A DNA stretch of 42,177 nucleotides from Ignavibacteriales bacterium (GTDB lineage: Bacteria; Bacteroidota; Ignavibacteria; Ignavibacteriales; Ignavibacteriaceae). The DNA lies in NCBI GenBank assembly GCA_012517155.1, contig JAAYVN010000074.1, positions 1-42,177 of the forward strand, read 5' to 3'. A program made the translations under genes and the position numbers. Positions 1 through 7,132 of the stretch are shown here, piece by piece. Within the stretch, counting starts at the first letter, position 1; every line of letters begins with the position of its first letter. Below the pieces are notes generated by a model. It did not search any database and was not told the DNA's origin. It was given only the letters and a program-made list of their open reading frames with translations.

Positions 1-2
1 CC

Positions 3-1238
3 GATTATATTTATCCTCTGCCAACCAAGTATCCATTGGAACAGTACTTTGCAATAACACAAACAGGAAGACATGGTGTGAAATCCGGAGATTTTAACAA
101 AGACGGGAAAAAAGATTTTGCTGTAACTTCAACAAATTGGCCATACACACCCTACCAACCCGGTGGGAAAGGTAAAATATACATTTATCTGGGAAAGGAA
201 TTACCTGTATATACCCCGGACTTTGAATTAGAAGGAAAAGATTTGCGAACCTATTTAGGAGAATATTTTGATGTTGGAGATATAAACGGTGATGATTATG
301 ATGATCTTCTTTTTAGTTCGATAATCGGGACAAGAACTCTTCCTCATACTGACAGTTTGCATTATTTGTACATATTTTATGGAAGCGACACACCAAATTT
401 TATATTGGGGAACGAAGACTATAAATACGTCTCGTATGTTAAACCAAAAAGCAAATGGGCTGAGTGGTTTGTAAGAAATTTTTCAGTAGATGATATTAAT
501 TGTGACGGATATGATGACGTGGTCATTGGAAGAGGTAGCTATCTTCCTAGAGTAACGAATGTGCATTACGGTTCACCAACGGGAATAGATACAATACCTG
601 ATTTTGTAATTGTAGATCCTGATTCGACCATTGATCTATATGCGGGACATATTTCACAAACAATCGGTGATTATAATGCTGACGGATATAATGATTTTGT
701 TGCATGGGGCGGGTATCATACTTTTTGTCTGTATTTGGGGGGTCCCTATATAAGTAACGAAAATCCGGTAGGTGCCTTGGGATTTGCAGCACCATTCTGG
801 AATTGGCATTTTCCCTGTAAAGCCCTAACAGTTTCAGATCAGACAGGAAATGGTGAAGTAGAATTACTGGTAAATGCACGGAGCATTGACTCTGTTTCTT
901 ACGGTTATGCGGAGATGGTATCTGGTAATAGCGGAGTACACACGGATATAGGAGAGGAAACCAATATAAAAGAAACAGGGATAGATTTGAAGAACAATTA
1001 TCCGAATCCGTTTAATCCGGAAACAGTAATCAGTTATCAGTTACCGGTAAACAGTAAAGTAATTTTAGGGATATATGACATTCTTGGGAGGGAGGTAAGT
1101 AAACTGGTGAATGAGGAACAGGAAGCAGGAAGTCACACAGTAAAATTTAATGCGGGCAACCTTTCAAGCGGAGTATATATCTGCCGTATAATCGCAGCTG
1201 ATTTTGTGAAGACAATAAAGATGATATTAATGAAATAG
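3..1238 (+). CDS. FG-GAP-like repeat protein with T9SS sorting domain (5' end off window)
   Basis: The frame is open from the first full codon at base 3, so the N-terminus and signal peptide lie outside the window; the TTG at 36 is not a convincing start. The visible part has repeats of the FG-GAP/VCBS type, each with a calcium-loop-like Asp-rich core (for example GDFNKDGKKDF, GDINGDDYDDL, DDINCDGYDDV, GDYNADGYNDF), which suggests an integrin-alpha-like beta-propeller. The last 85 or so residues form a T9SS type A sorting domain (NNYPNPFNPETVISYQLP, then YDILGREVSKLV, LSSGVYICRI and a lysine-ending tail). By family knowledge such proteins cross the outer membrane through the type IX system and are released or surface-attached. 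No enzyme domain is visible. The ligand or role is unknown. A strong terminator follows 22 bases after the stop. Confidence 0.88.
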   Translation, partial: DYIYPLPTKYPLEQYFAITQTGRHGVKSGDFNKDGKKDFAVTSTNWPYTPYQPGGKGKIYIYLGKELPVYTPDFELEGKDLRTYLGEYFDVGDINGDDYDDLLFSSIIGTRTLPHTDSLHYLYIFYGSDTPNFILGNEDYKYVSYVKPKSKWAEWFVRNFSVDDINCDGYDDVVIGRGSYLPRVTNVHYGSPTGIDTIPDFVIVDPDSTIDLYAGHISQTIGDYNADGYNDFVAWGGYHTFCLYLGGPYISNENPVGALGFAAPFWNWHFPCKALTVSDQTGNGEVELLVNARSIDSVSYGYAEMVSGNSGVHTDIGEETNIKETGIDLKNNYPNPFNPETVISYQLPVNSKVILGIYDILGREVSKLVNEEQEAGSHTVKFNAGNLSSGVYICRIIAADFVKTIKMILMK

Positions 1239-1260
1239 CTTATTTGGATTTCTTTTTAGT

Positions 1261-1296
1261 AACCCTCTCTGACATTCCAGAACTGAGAGGGTTTTT
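1261..1296 (+). terminator. Rho-independent terminator after the first T9SS gene
   Basis: A perfect 9-bp stem AACCCTCTC / GAGAGGGTT (1261-1269 with 1285-1293) with a 15-base loop runs straight into a T tract (1292-1296). It lies 22 bases after the stop codon at 1238, so it should end the transcript of the upstream cargo gene. Confidence 0.85.
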
Positions 1297-1297
1297 A

Positions 1298-1645
1298 GAA
1301 AACCTCCTGCCTGTCCGGAGTGAATATATGCGATGATTTTCTTTCCATAACTTTTTTTCTCAAACATCCCGGTATTTTTCCCCTCCCCCGCACCGAAACT
1401 TTCAAATATTGAGCAAGACCTCTCAGGTCAAAAACATTCCTGCCGGTAGTGCCTGCACCTCCCCTGAAAACCTATGCACTCTGCTGTCGTTCGACAATAT
1501 AAAGCCGCCTCTTAACCTTTTATCCGGAATCCCCTCACGGCTACAAGCCGGCAAAACCAAACCCGTTTTCGAAATTTTGTTTTATTTCCTTTTTATCTTA
1601 CTTTTGCAATTATTAATATTCTGTTTAGTATTTATAACTAATATA
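1298..1645 (+). other. 350-bp gap with clustered short palindromes
   Basis: This gap lies between the terminator and the preferred start of the AraC-type regulator. It holds at least four perfect short inverted repeats: GACCT-CTC-AGGTC (1417-1429), GTGC-CT-GCAC (1449-1458), TGTCG-TT-CGACA (1485-1496) and CGGCT-ACA-AGCCG (1538-1550), then a promoter-like pair at 1576-1606. One frame is open from a TTG at 1409 into the regulator, but its first 50 residues are low in recognisable character, so I treat this stretch as non-coding. It could be a structured RNA, an operator region or remnant sequence; no known RNA family is recognised. Confidence 0.4.
1576..1606 (+). promoter_or_regulatory. Bacteroidota-type promoter for the AraC regulator
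   Basis: TTTG (1576-1579) is followed after exactly 19 bases by TACTTTTG (1599-1606), matching the -33 TTTG / -7 TAnnTTTG pattern known for Bacteroidota primary sigma factors. Transcription would begin near 1613, about 33 bases before the ATG at 1646, which supports that start over the upstream TTG. Confidence 0.5.
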
Positions 1646-2776
1646 ATGAATTTCTTTACGGAAATATCTTTCGCGGGCGCCCTCGTATCTCTCCTGTTCC
1701 TTGCCTATACCCTGGCATTCTATAAAATAGAATCCACAGGAAAAAAATGTATCGCTGCGCTGATGCTTATTTCTTTCTACCTCTTCTCCTATGACTACTT
1801 GTTCGCCCTCTCCCAGTTCAAAATTCTCTCTTGCCTTTTTTTGCTCTATTTTCCCTTTATTTATTCCCTCTACCCTATCGCCTACAGGTATCTGGTATTT
1901 ATCTCCGGGGATAAAAACGACAGATTGATTATCTCAGTCTTTAACTTGCTCCCCTTTGTTATGTTCTTTGTGATTCTTGTTTTTTATTTCTCACTTCCGG
2001 GTAATCAGCAAAACCTCCTTATCTATCCGGATTTTCCCGGCAGCGGAGAATCTTTCACATTTCTCTCCCTTTTTCAGATTTTTCTCTTTGCCGTCTACTA
2101 TTTCCAGTTTGCTGTTTTCATTCTGATCTTTATTCGCCTCTATAAAACTCATAAGAAACGCAAGTCTGAATTGTTGCGCTCAGGAAAACCTTTCCTCCCT
2201 GATTGGATCTTCCTGCTTGTCTCCGCAAACCTTATTTACGAAGTGATCTATGCCCTGGCTTTTATTTTGTTCAATCTTCAATACTACAATCACCTCTTTA
2301 GCCAGCTCGCTAATCTGCTCCTGCTTATAGTAGTTATTGTTGTCTCCCTAAAGCACGATTCTCTCCTGCTTGAACTTAGGCTCAATTCATCCCCAAACAT
2401 AAACTCATTTTTAAACAAAATCCAGGATGTGATTACCCCCGAAGAAACTCACGAAATTATTTCGGTCCTCCTGAAATTAATGAACGAAGAGAAGATTTAC
2501 CGCAATCCTAATCTTAAACTCGAGTTACTTGCAAAGAAAATTGCCCTGCCTGTTAATAAACTCTCCCGGGTTATTAATACTAATTATTTGATGAATTTTT
2601 CTCAGTTTGTTAATAAATACCGCATCGAAGAGGCTATCGAACTCCTTAATAACCCCTCTGTCCGGATTGAGGAGATTTACCTGAAAGTCGGCTATTATAC
2701 CCGTAGCACATTCAACCGCGCCTTTAAAATCCATACTGGACAAACCCCTACCGACTACTTTAAGTCCCATCATTAG
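1646..2776 (+). CDS. Membrane-anchored AraC-family transcriptional regulator
   Basis: This encodes 376 residues from the ATG at 1646. The N-terminal two thirds consist of several hydrophobic helices separated by short loops, consistent with an integral membrane sensor of about six or seven segments. The last 100 or so residues are an AraC/XylS DNA-binding domain with two helix-turn-helix motifs: the first around LELLAKKIALPVNKLSRVIN and the second ending in the family signature VGYYTRSTFNRAFKIHTGQTPTDY. A longer reading from a TTG at 1409 would add another hydrophobic helix (EILFYFLFILLLQLLIF) and cannot be excluded, but a promoter-like pair at 1576-1606 favours the ATG. Membrane-bound AraC regulators of this layout are common in Bacteroidota; the signal sensed here is unknown. 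The gene is followed after 9 bases by a perfect inverted repeat and then by a secreted-protein gene on the same strand, which is a plausible target. Confidence 0.85.
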   Translation: MNFFTEISFAGALVSLLFLAYTLAFYKIESTGKKCIAALMLISFYLFSYDYLFALSQFKILSCLFLLYFPFIYSLYPIAYRYLVFISGDKNDRLIISVFNLLPFVMFFVILVFYFSLPGNQQNLLIYPDFPGSGESFTFLSLFQIFLFAVYYFQFAVFILIFIRLYKTHKKRKSELLRSGKPFLPDWIFLLVSANLIYEVIYALAFILFNLQYYNHLFSQLANLLLLIVVIVVSLKHDSLLLELRLNSSPNINSFLNKIQDVITPEETHEIISVLLKLMNEEKIYRNPNLKLELLAKKIALPVNKLSRVINTNYLMNFSQFVNKYRIEEAIELLNNPSVRIEEIYLKVGYYTRSTFNRAFKIHTGQTPTDYFKSHH

Positions 2777-2785
2777 CCCCTCTTT

Positions 2786-2809
2786 TGTTGCAAAACACAA
2801 TTTGCAACA
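2786..2809. promoter_or_regulatory. Perfect 9-bp inverted repeat, candidate operator
   Basis: TGTTGCAAA (2786-2794), six bases, then TTTGCAACA (2801-2809). It starts 9 bases after the stop of the AraC-type gene and ends 13 bases before a promoter-like module of the next gene. No T tract follows, so it does not look like an intrinsic terminator. Its symmetry suits a dimeric DNA-binding protein; AraC proteins more often use direct repeats, so the partner is not known. Confidence 0.45.
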
Positions 2810-2822
2810 TCCATTACTTGAC

Positions 2823-2851
2823 TTTACTTCTTTTATTATTTTTATTATGTT
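2823..2851 (+). promoter_or_regulatory. Promoter-like module shared with the giant secreted gene
   Basis: TTTACT (2823-2828), 17 bases, TATGTT (2846-2851). An alternative reading is TTGACT just upstream with TATTAT after 19 bases. The whole 29-base block matches the block at 38175-38203 at 23 of 29 positions, including the inner CTTTTWWTATTTTTATTA core. It lies 26 bases before the ATG at 2878. Confidence 0.35.
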
Positions 2852-2868
2852 CCGTATTTTTATTTTTT

Positions 2869-2873
2869 GGAGG
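2869..2873 (+). promoter_or_regulatory. Shine-Dalgarno site that fixes the start at 2878
   Basis: GGAGG lies four bases before the ATG at 2878. This, together with the signal peptide that begins exactly there, rules out the longer reading from 2785. Confidence 0.75.
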
Positions 2874-2877
2874 CAAT

Positions 2878-4713
2878 ATGAAATCATTTGTTTTTTCTTT
2901 CTGTTCTCTCTTTTTTCTGTTTCTTTCACACTCTGCCTTTGCGCAATTCACTTACGTCCGAAATTATGGCACTAATTTGGCAGATGATAAAGGGAGCGAA
3001 GTGATTCTCACTTCAGATAATCATTATCTTGTAGTCGGAACTACCAAAATATTGAACCAATCAAATGCCGACATTTTTATTGCTAAATTTACTCATGATG
3101 GAGCTGCTGTATTTTCTAAAATATTTGAAACTTCCTATTACGATGAGGCAAGAGGGGTTGTCGAACTTGTCGACGGAAGCGGTTATATTATCATCGGAAA
3201 AACAAATGAATTTGATGACCAGGGGGATTGGGTTATTTTTAGAATTGATTTTAGCGGTAATGTCATTTGGAAAAAGTTTTTCGGAAATGTAGGCCTCGAT
3301 GCCCCCGTCAGAATCCTGACTCTGTCAGACGGCAATTATGTCATTGTGGGTCAGGGTTATGGACAATTGATTGGAGTACCCAAAGAGATGGATGGCTGCT
3401 TTATTAAAATTAATTCTAATGGTGATTTCCTTAATGTTTATATAATTCCCGAGAATAAACGGGAATTCATAACTAACGCCTGTTTGGCTGCGGATGGCGG
3501 AATAGTAGCCTGTGGCTTTGTAAAACATCAAACTCAAAATAAGTACGAAGTATTCGTTTTTAAGCTTAAACCCGACTTTAATCAGGAATTTATAAATACC
3601 TACTCTTTTACTAGAGAAACTAAGGCTAATGCAATTACCCAACTTGAAAATGGTGAATTTATTATTGCTGGCTCCTATGACGTCGAAGGTAATGGCTTGT
3701 ACCTCGACCCCTTGATTCTAAGAATTGATCCCGCTTCCAACCTTCTTAGATCCAGACAAATCACACAATTAAGGAATGACTCGTTTCTGGATATTAAACA
3801 ACGTAAAGATGGTAAACTTGTTGCCTCCGGAAATTCCACTAAATACATGGTCTCTCCGGCAACTTCCAGTGCCGGCGTTTGGATTCTTGATACAAGCGGA
3901 GTTTATCGCTCCAGAAATGTTTTTGGCTCAAGAACTAACCATAGCTATGCAACTAATCTTAAGATCCATAACGACTCTCTTTTAATTCTTACTGGTTATG
4001 CTAATCTTAAAAACGACTATAGCGCTACTACTACCTATACTTTTTTCAATACCTTCCTGGCTAAGACTGACACCGGTGGGTTCCATCGCGAATATTATTT
4101 TAGTAAAAACGGACTTGACTTCGGCTCAGTCCCTGTCGGAAATAATGCCGGGGATACTCTGATTATTGTCAATAACGGTTTTGACCATCTGAACTATTCA
4201 CTCCTTTGGAATAGCGGCAAACCCCCTGTTTTCGACCTGCCCAACGTGATTACTTCCCTTGATACACTTTATTCATCAGACACTCTTAAAATTATAGGTA
4301 TTTATACTCCTTCTTCAATTAGCAATGATTCCTCCGCTTTCAATTTTCACTACGCAAAACTCGGCTGGTCATCCAATATCTTCAAACAACTCTATCTCAA
4401 AGGCACGGGAACTTCCTCAACTGATATCTCGGATAGGAGTGATATCCCGGCAACTTTCGCTATATTCCAAAATCATCCCAATCCCTTCAATCCTGGAACG
4501 CGCATTAAATATCAACTACCCGTAAAAAGTAGAGTCCTGATTAAAATATATGATGCGTTGGGCAAAGAGATAACCACATTGGTGGATATGGAAAAGGAAG
4601 CGGGGGAATATGAAGAAATATTTGAAGCGAATAAGCTGTCAAGCGGGGTCTATCTGTGTCGCATAATCACTGGTGCTTTTATAAAAACAATTAAGATGAT
4701 GTTTATTAAGTAA
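2878..4713 (+). CDS. Secreted repeat protein with ASH-like and T9SS sorting domains
   Basis: This encodes 611 residues. A signal peptide (MKSFVFSFCSLFFLFLSHSAFAQ) is followed by about 400 residues of repeating beta-rich units of the pattern 'LTSDNHYLVVGTT ... IFIAKFTHDGAAVFSKIF', which resemble bacterial beta-propeller repeats that describe paired 'GGYIVVG' and 'KIDSNG' strands. A domain near residues 415-520 (LDFGSVPVGNNAGDTLIIVNNG) looks like the immunoglobulin-fold ASH/choice-of-anchor type. The C-terminus is a T9SS type A sorting domain (NHPNPFNPGTRIKYQLP, YDALGKEITTLV, LSSGVYLCRI). The protein is therefore expected outside the cell or on its surface. No catalytic motif is seen. The adjacent upstream AraC-type regulator, the inverted repeat and the promoter-like block suggest a regulated cargo. 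Substrate or ligand is unknown. Confidence 0.85.
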   Translation: MKSFVFSFCSLFFLFLSHSAFAQFTYVRNYGTNLADDKGSEVILTSDNHYLVVGTTKILNQSNADIFIAKFTHDGAAVFSKIFETSYYDEARGVVELVDGSGYIIIGKTNEFDDQGDWVIFRIDFSGNVIWKKFFGNVGLDAPVRILTLSDGNYVIVGQGYGQLIGVPKEMDGCFIKINSNGDFLNVYIIPENKREFITNACLAADGGIVACGFVKHQTQNKYEVFVFKLKPDFNQEFINTYSFTRETKANAITQLENGEFIIAGSYDVEGNGLYLDPLILRIDPASNLLRSRQITQLRNDSFLDIKQRKDGKLVASGNSTKYMVSPATSSAGVWILDTSGVYRSRNVFGSRTNHSYATNLKIHNDSLLILTGYANLKNDYSATTTYTFFNTFLAKTDTGGFHREYYFSKNGLDFGSVPVGNNAGDTLIIVNNGFDHLNYSLLWNSGKPPVFDLPNVITSLDTLYSSDTLKIIGIYTPSSISNDSSAFNFHYAKLGWSSNIFKQLYLKGTGTSSTDISDRSDIPATFAIFQNHPNPFNPGTRIKYQLPVKSRVLIKIYDALGKEITTLVDMEKEAGEYEEIFEANKLSSGVYLCRIITGAFIKTIKMMFIK

Positions 4714-4798
4714 TTGTAAATCGGTAGTTAGTGTCACGCATTTTGTTGTTTTTGAATTCATAGTACATTACTTGTCTTGATGAAATGTCCAAAATCTA

Positions 4799-4819
4799 TT
4801 TTTCATTAAACATGAAAAA
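4799..4819. terminator. AT-rich hairpin between converging genes
   Basis: TTTTTCAT (4799-4806), five bases, ATGAAAAA (4812-4819). It sits between a plus-strand stop at 4713 and a minus-strand stop at 4882 and could act in both directions. The stem is A/T-rich and weak, so this is tentative. Confidence 0.3.
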
Positions 4820-4881
4820 GAGAAAAAAGACTTAGCACATTGAACAAAGTCAATCCCCTGTACTTGGCTCAATTCTTTATT

Positions 4882-5460
4882 TTATTTACTGCGGACAGAG
4901 AAGAAAAGATAAGTGGAAACAGCAAGTGCCCCGAGGATAATTACTGGTCGGTACAATGATGAAAAGAATGGCTCTGAAGGTCTTTCCCCTTGTGTAAAGG
5001 GGAGTGAAGTGTTCTCGAGTTTTGAAAGATCATCAAACAGCACTGTATCAGTGTGTGTTATGGAAAAATTGTTTACTCCCCTCCCATAAATATAATATCC
5101 ATCTGCTTTTAATGTGCGCGTTACGGTATAGTCCGCGAAAAGCCCATCCCGGGATAGATCTGAATAGTGGACTGAAACGTCTTCCAAAGTGTAGTTAATT
5201 TCCCGGTTTGACTCAGCGGTTTGGTTTACCGGGGCAAGAAGACTTTTGAGCTTTCCTTCAAATACATTAAGGGGGAGAGGTGTATTAATCTTAATGGTGT
5301 ATTCCCCCCCCTCTAATTTTGTTGAAAGCTGCCTTGCCGATGAGTCTATAATCTCATAAAAGATTTCCAGGTTCGATTTAGCACTTTCCCTTCCCTGCGA
5401 TAGTGCGGGTATATTGAATGCTACTAAAATAACCAGGAAAATCAGAGTCCGTCTTCTCAT
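4882..5460 (-). CDS. Unknown envelope protein with signal peptide and C-terminal membrane helix
   Basis: This encodes 192 residues. The first 22 residues form a signal peptide (MRRRTLIFLVILVAFNIPALSQ) and residues about 168-187 form one membrane helix followed by a short basic tail (VRSK). The middle is a soluble beta-rich domain with no motif I recognise. The likely topology is a periplasmic domain anchored at the C-terminus in the inner membrane. It starts only three bases after the htpX stop, so the two are almost certainly co-transcribed, and a role in envelope quality control alongside HtpX is a reasonable guess but not shown. A run of eight G in the coding strand (5304-5311) encodes Glu50-Gly-Gly-Glu53 and could be prone to slippage. 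Confidence 0.75.
   Translation of the reverse strand: MRRRTLIFLVILVAFNIPALSQGRESAKSNLEIFYEIIDSSARQLSTKLEGGEYTIKINTPLPLNVFEGKLKSLLAPVNQTAESNREINYTLEDVSVHYSDLSRDGLFADYTVTRTLKADGYYIYGRGVNNFSITHTDTVLFDDLSKLENTSLPFTQGERPSEPFFSSLYRPVIILGALAVSTYLFFSVRSK
5304..5311 (-). repeat. G8 homopolymer inside the 192-residue envelope gene
   Basis: Eight consecutive C on the plus strand (G in the coding strand) span the codons for residues 50-53. Homopolymers of this length are known to slip during replication; here the frame is intact. Confidence 0.6.
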
Positions 5461-5463
5461 CGT

Positions 5464-6300
5464 CTATATTTTCATGCCTCTTAGTCTTCTTACTCTTTCT
5501 TCAATCGGAGGATGTGTGGAAAAGAGCTTCATGAATGATCTTCCCGATAATGGATTCACGATGAACATGTGGGCAGTAGCAGGCTCTGAATGACTTACAC
5601 CCTTAATTTGGTTTGCGGTGCTTAGTTTTTCTAATGCAGAAGCAAGCCCCAATGGATTTGCCGCAAAACGCGCTCCGCTTTCGTCAGCCAGGTACTCGCG
5701 TGACCTCGATATCCCCAGCTGTATTAAGGTGGCAATTATCGGAGCAAGTATTATCATTAACAATGAGGCAATCCAATTGTCATCATCATTCCCGCCTCGC
5801 CCAAAGAAATAAGCCCACTGTGCCATTTGAACCAGAAATGATATTGTACCGACAAATGTTGCAACTACTGATCCGATTAAAATATCCTTGTTCTTTATAT
5901 GTGCAAGTTCATGAGCAAGTACACCTTCGATTTCTTCAGTATTCAGTATTCTCAAAATTCCGGTTGTAACCACAACTGCAGAGTTCTGTGCGTTCCTGCC
6001 GGTTGCAAAGGCGTTTGGGGTTGGATCGTCTACTGCATATAGCTTGGGCATTGGAAGTCCCGCTCTGACTGTTAAATTCTCTACTAATGAAAATAGCTTA
6101 GGCGCACTGTTCCTGTCCAATGGCTTGGCTCTGTACATTTTCAGCACTATTTTATCAGAAAACCAGTACGAACCAAAGTTCATTACCAGGGCTATGACGA
6201 AGGCTATCATCATGCCCCCTTGCCCGCCAAGCATGTTCCCTGCAAACAGGAAGAGAACAAACATTAAGGTCATTAAAAATACTGTTTTTATTGAGTTCAT
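5464..6300 (-). CDS. htpX: Membrane zinc metalloprotease HtpX (M48 family)
   Basis: This encodes 278 residues, the usual HtpX size. HtpX is an inner-membrane protease that helps remove misfolded membrane proteins with FtsH. Two N-terminal membrane helices (about residues 5-24 and 28-48) are followed by the zinc motif HELAH (His130, Glu131, His134), two further hydrophobic segments (about 142-165 and 176-196) and the third zinc ligand Glu202 in SREYLADESGARFA. The C-terminal part (AHMFIVNPL, FSTHPPIEERVRRL) is also typical. The ATG at 6300 has an AGGAG site six bases upstream. It lies 73 bases after the SMR exporter stop and is followed after three bases by the unknown envelope gene. Confidence 0.95.
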   Translation of the reverse strand: MNSIKTVFLMTLMFVLFLFAGNMLGGQGGMMIAFVIALVMNFGSYWFSDKIVLKMYRAKPLDRNSAPKLFSLVENLTVRAGLPMPKLYAVDDPTPNAFATGRNAQNSAVVVTTGILRILNTEEIEGVLAHELAHIKNKDILIGSVVATFVGTISFLVQMAQWAYFFGRGGNDDDNWIASLLMIILAPIIATLIQLGISRSREYLADESGARFAANPLGLASALEKLSTANQIKGVSHSEPATAHMFIVNPLSGRSFMKLFSTHPPIEERVRRLRGMKI

Positions 6301-6373
6301 TAAGTCTCCTATTAGTTTTTTCTGATTAGACAGAAATTAGATCGAAAAGGTTCATAATTTATGGCCGTATTTT

Positions 6374-6718
6374 TCATTTTGTTACCACTTTTAACCCTGT
6401 AATCCCTATCATAATTAGGGTGATAAAAAATAATCGCAAGAAATCCTTCTCTTCCTTGAACAGGATTATCCCTAAAATTACAGAGGCAATTACCCCTATA
6501 CCTGTCCAGACAGCATACCCGGTTCCGATTGGCAGGGTCCTTACTGCATACGAAAGAAGCAACATGCTTATCACCATGCAAATTACCGTTATGATTGAGG
6601 GAATTATCCGGGTAAAACCGTCTGAGTATTTCATGCCGATTACCCAACCTGCCTCGAATAATCCCGCAATAAAAAGAAGTAACCACGCTGTGTTTGTGTT
6701 TAATACCGGGTATTTCAT
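6374..6718 (-). CDS. sugE: SMR-family guanidinium exporter (Gdx/SugE type)
   Basis: This encodes 114 residues with four membrane helices, the standard small multidrug resistance size. Residues match the Gdx/SugE subgroup rather than the QacE subgroup: AGLFEAGWVIGMKYSDGFTR (with the conserved Glu in helix 1 and KY rather than KA) and LPIGTGYAVWTGIG. Gdx proteins work as antiparallel dimers that exchange guanidinium for protons. The ATG overlaps the stop of the cytochrome c gene by four bases (ATGA), so it is translationally coupled to that gene. Because it is internal to an operon there is no room for a guanidine riboswitch directly upstream, which is the usual control of such exporters. Assignment to guanidinium is by motif only. 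Confidence 0.88.
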   Translation of the reverse strand: MKYPVLNTNTAWLLLFIAGLFEAGWVIGMKYSDGFTRIIPSIITVICMVISMLLLSYAVRTLPIGTGYAVWTGIGVIASVILGIILFKEEKDFLRLFFITLIMIGITGLKVVTK

Positions 6719-7122
6719 TTCAGTCTTAGGAGATAATCGGAAATTTTCCCGAGGTCTTTTACGTCCTGATTGCCATAAGATGGCATTATTGATCTGTATT
6801 TTTCTTTGAACTCCTTGAGTCGTCCTTCTTCTACATAGTCTGCTGGATTGCGCAGATAATTGATAAGTTGCTCTCGGTCATAGTGTTCACTTAATGCATA
6901 TAGTGTTGGACCCATAGGTGTGCCTCTTAAGTCAGCTCCGTGACACGTTACACAATTGAGACGGTCAATAAGGAGTTTCCCTTCATCTTCGTACGTTTCC
7001 GTTGTGCTGGATTCATTGTTCATTACCGGGTGCGTCTCTTCTTTTCTGAGTATCCGTTGCATTATAAAGAGTATTACGAATGCTCCAAGTATCACCACTG
7101 TCCAGATTTGTGCTTTAGACAT
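6715..7122 (-). CDS. Membrane-anchored mono-heme c-type cytochrome
   Basis: This encodes 135 residues from the ATG at 7122, chosen because AAGGA lies a few bases upstream and the first 22 residues form a membrane anchor (IWTVVILGAFVILFIM). Earlier starts at 7140 or 7203 would run into the end of the amidase gene. The soluble part, on the periplasmic side, carries one heme-binding motif CVTCH (Cys57, Cys60, His61) and a probable distal ligand Met113 in SIMPSYG, the layout of a class I cytochrome c. Short anchored cytochromes of this kind shuttle electrons between respiratory complexes or to an oxidase. No oxidase or other redox partner lies nearby. It follows the amidase after 10 bases and overlaps the SMR exporter gene by four. 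Confidence 0.88.
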   Translation of the reverse strand: MSKAQIWTVVILGAFVILFIMQRILRKEETHPVMNNESSTTETYEDEGKLLIDRLNCVTCHGADLRGTPMGPTLYALSEHYDREQLINYLRNPADYVEEGRLKEFKEKYRSIMPSYGNQDVKDLGKISDYLLRLK

Positions 7123-7132
7123 TTTTTTCCTT

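Noticed and set aside
1485-1497. tRNA T-arm suggested by GTTCGA
   Set aside because: The loop is two bases in a short palindrome, and no acceptor, D or anticodon arms can be drawn around it.
1409-1645. N-terminal extension of the AraC-type regulator from a TTG
   Set aside because: The extension covers a promoter-like TTTG-N19-TACTTTTG pair and four palindromes, and its first 50 residues look like translated non-coding DNA. The ATG at 1646 gives a normal-looking protein.
2785-2877. Longer start for the secreted protein at 2878
   Set aside because: The TTG at 2785 would put the start inside the inverted repeat and ahead of the promoter-like block; the GGAGG site and signal peptide fit the ATG at 2878.
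2525-2929. 134-residue minus-strand reading frame over the end of the AraC gene and the next start
   Set aside because: It is antisense to the conserved helix-turn-helix domain and lacks family features.
6312-6686. 124-residue minus-strand reading frame over the SMR gene
   Set aside because: It overlaps the clear SMR exporter frame almost fully and has no recognisable motif.
6719-6800. Guanidine riboswitch before the SMR exporter
   Set aside because: The sequence just upstream is the coding end of the cytochrome c gene and shows no guanidine-I type conserved bases.
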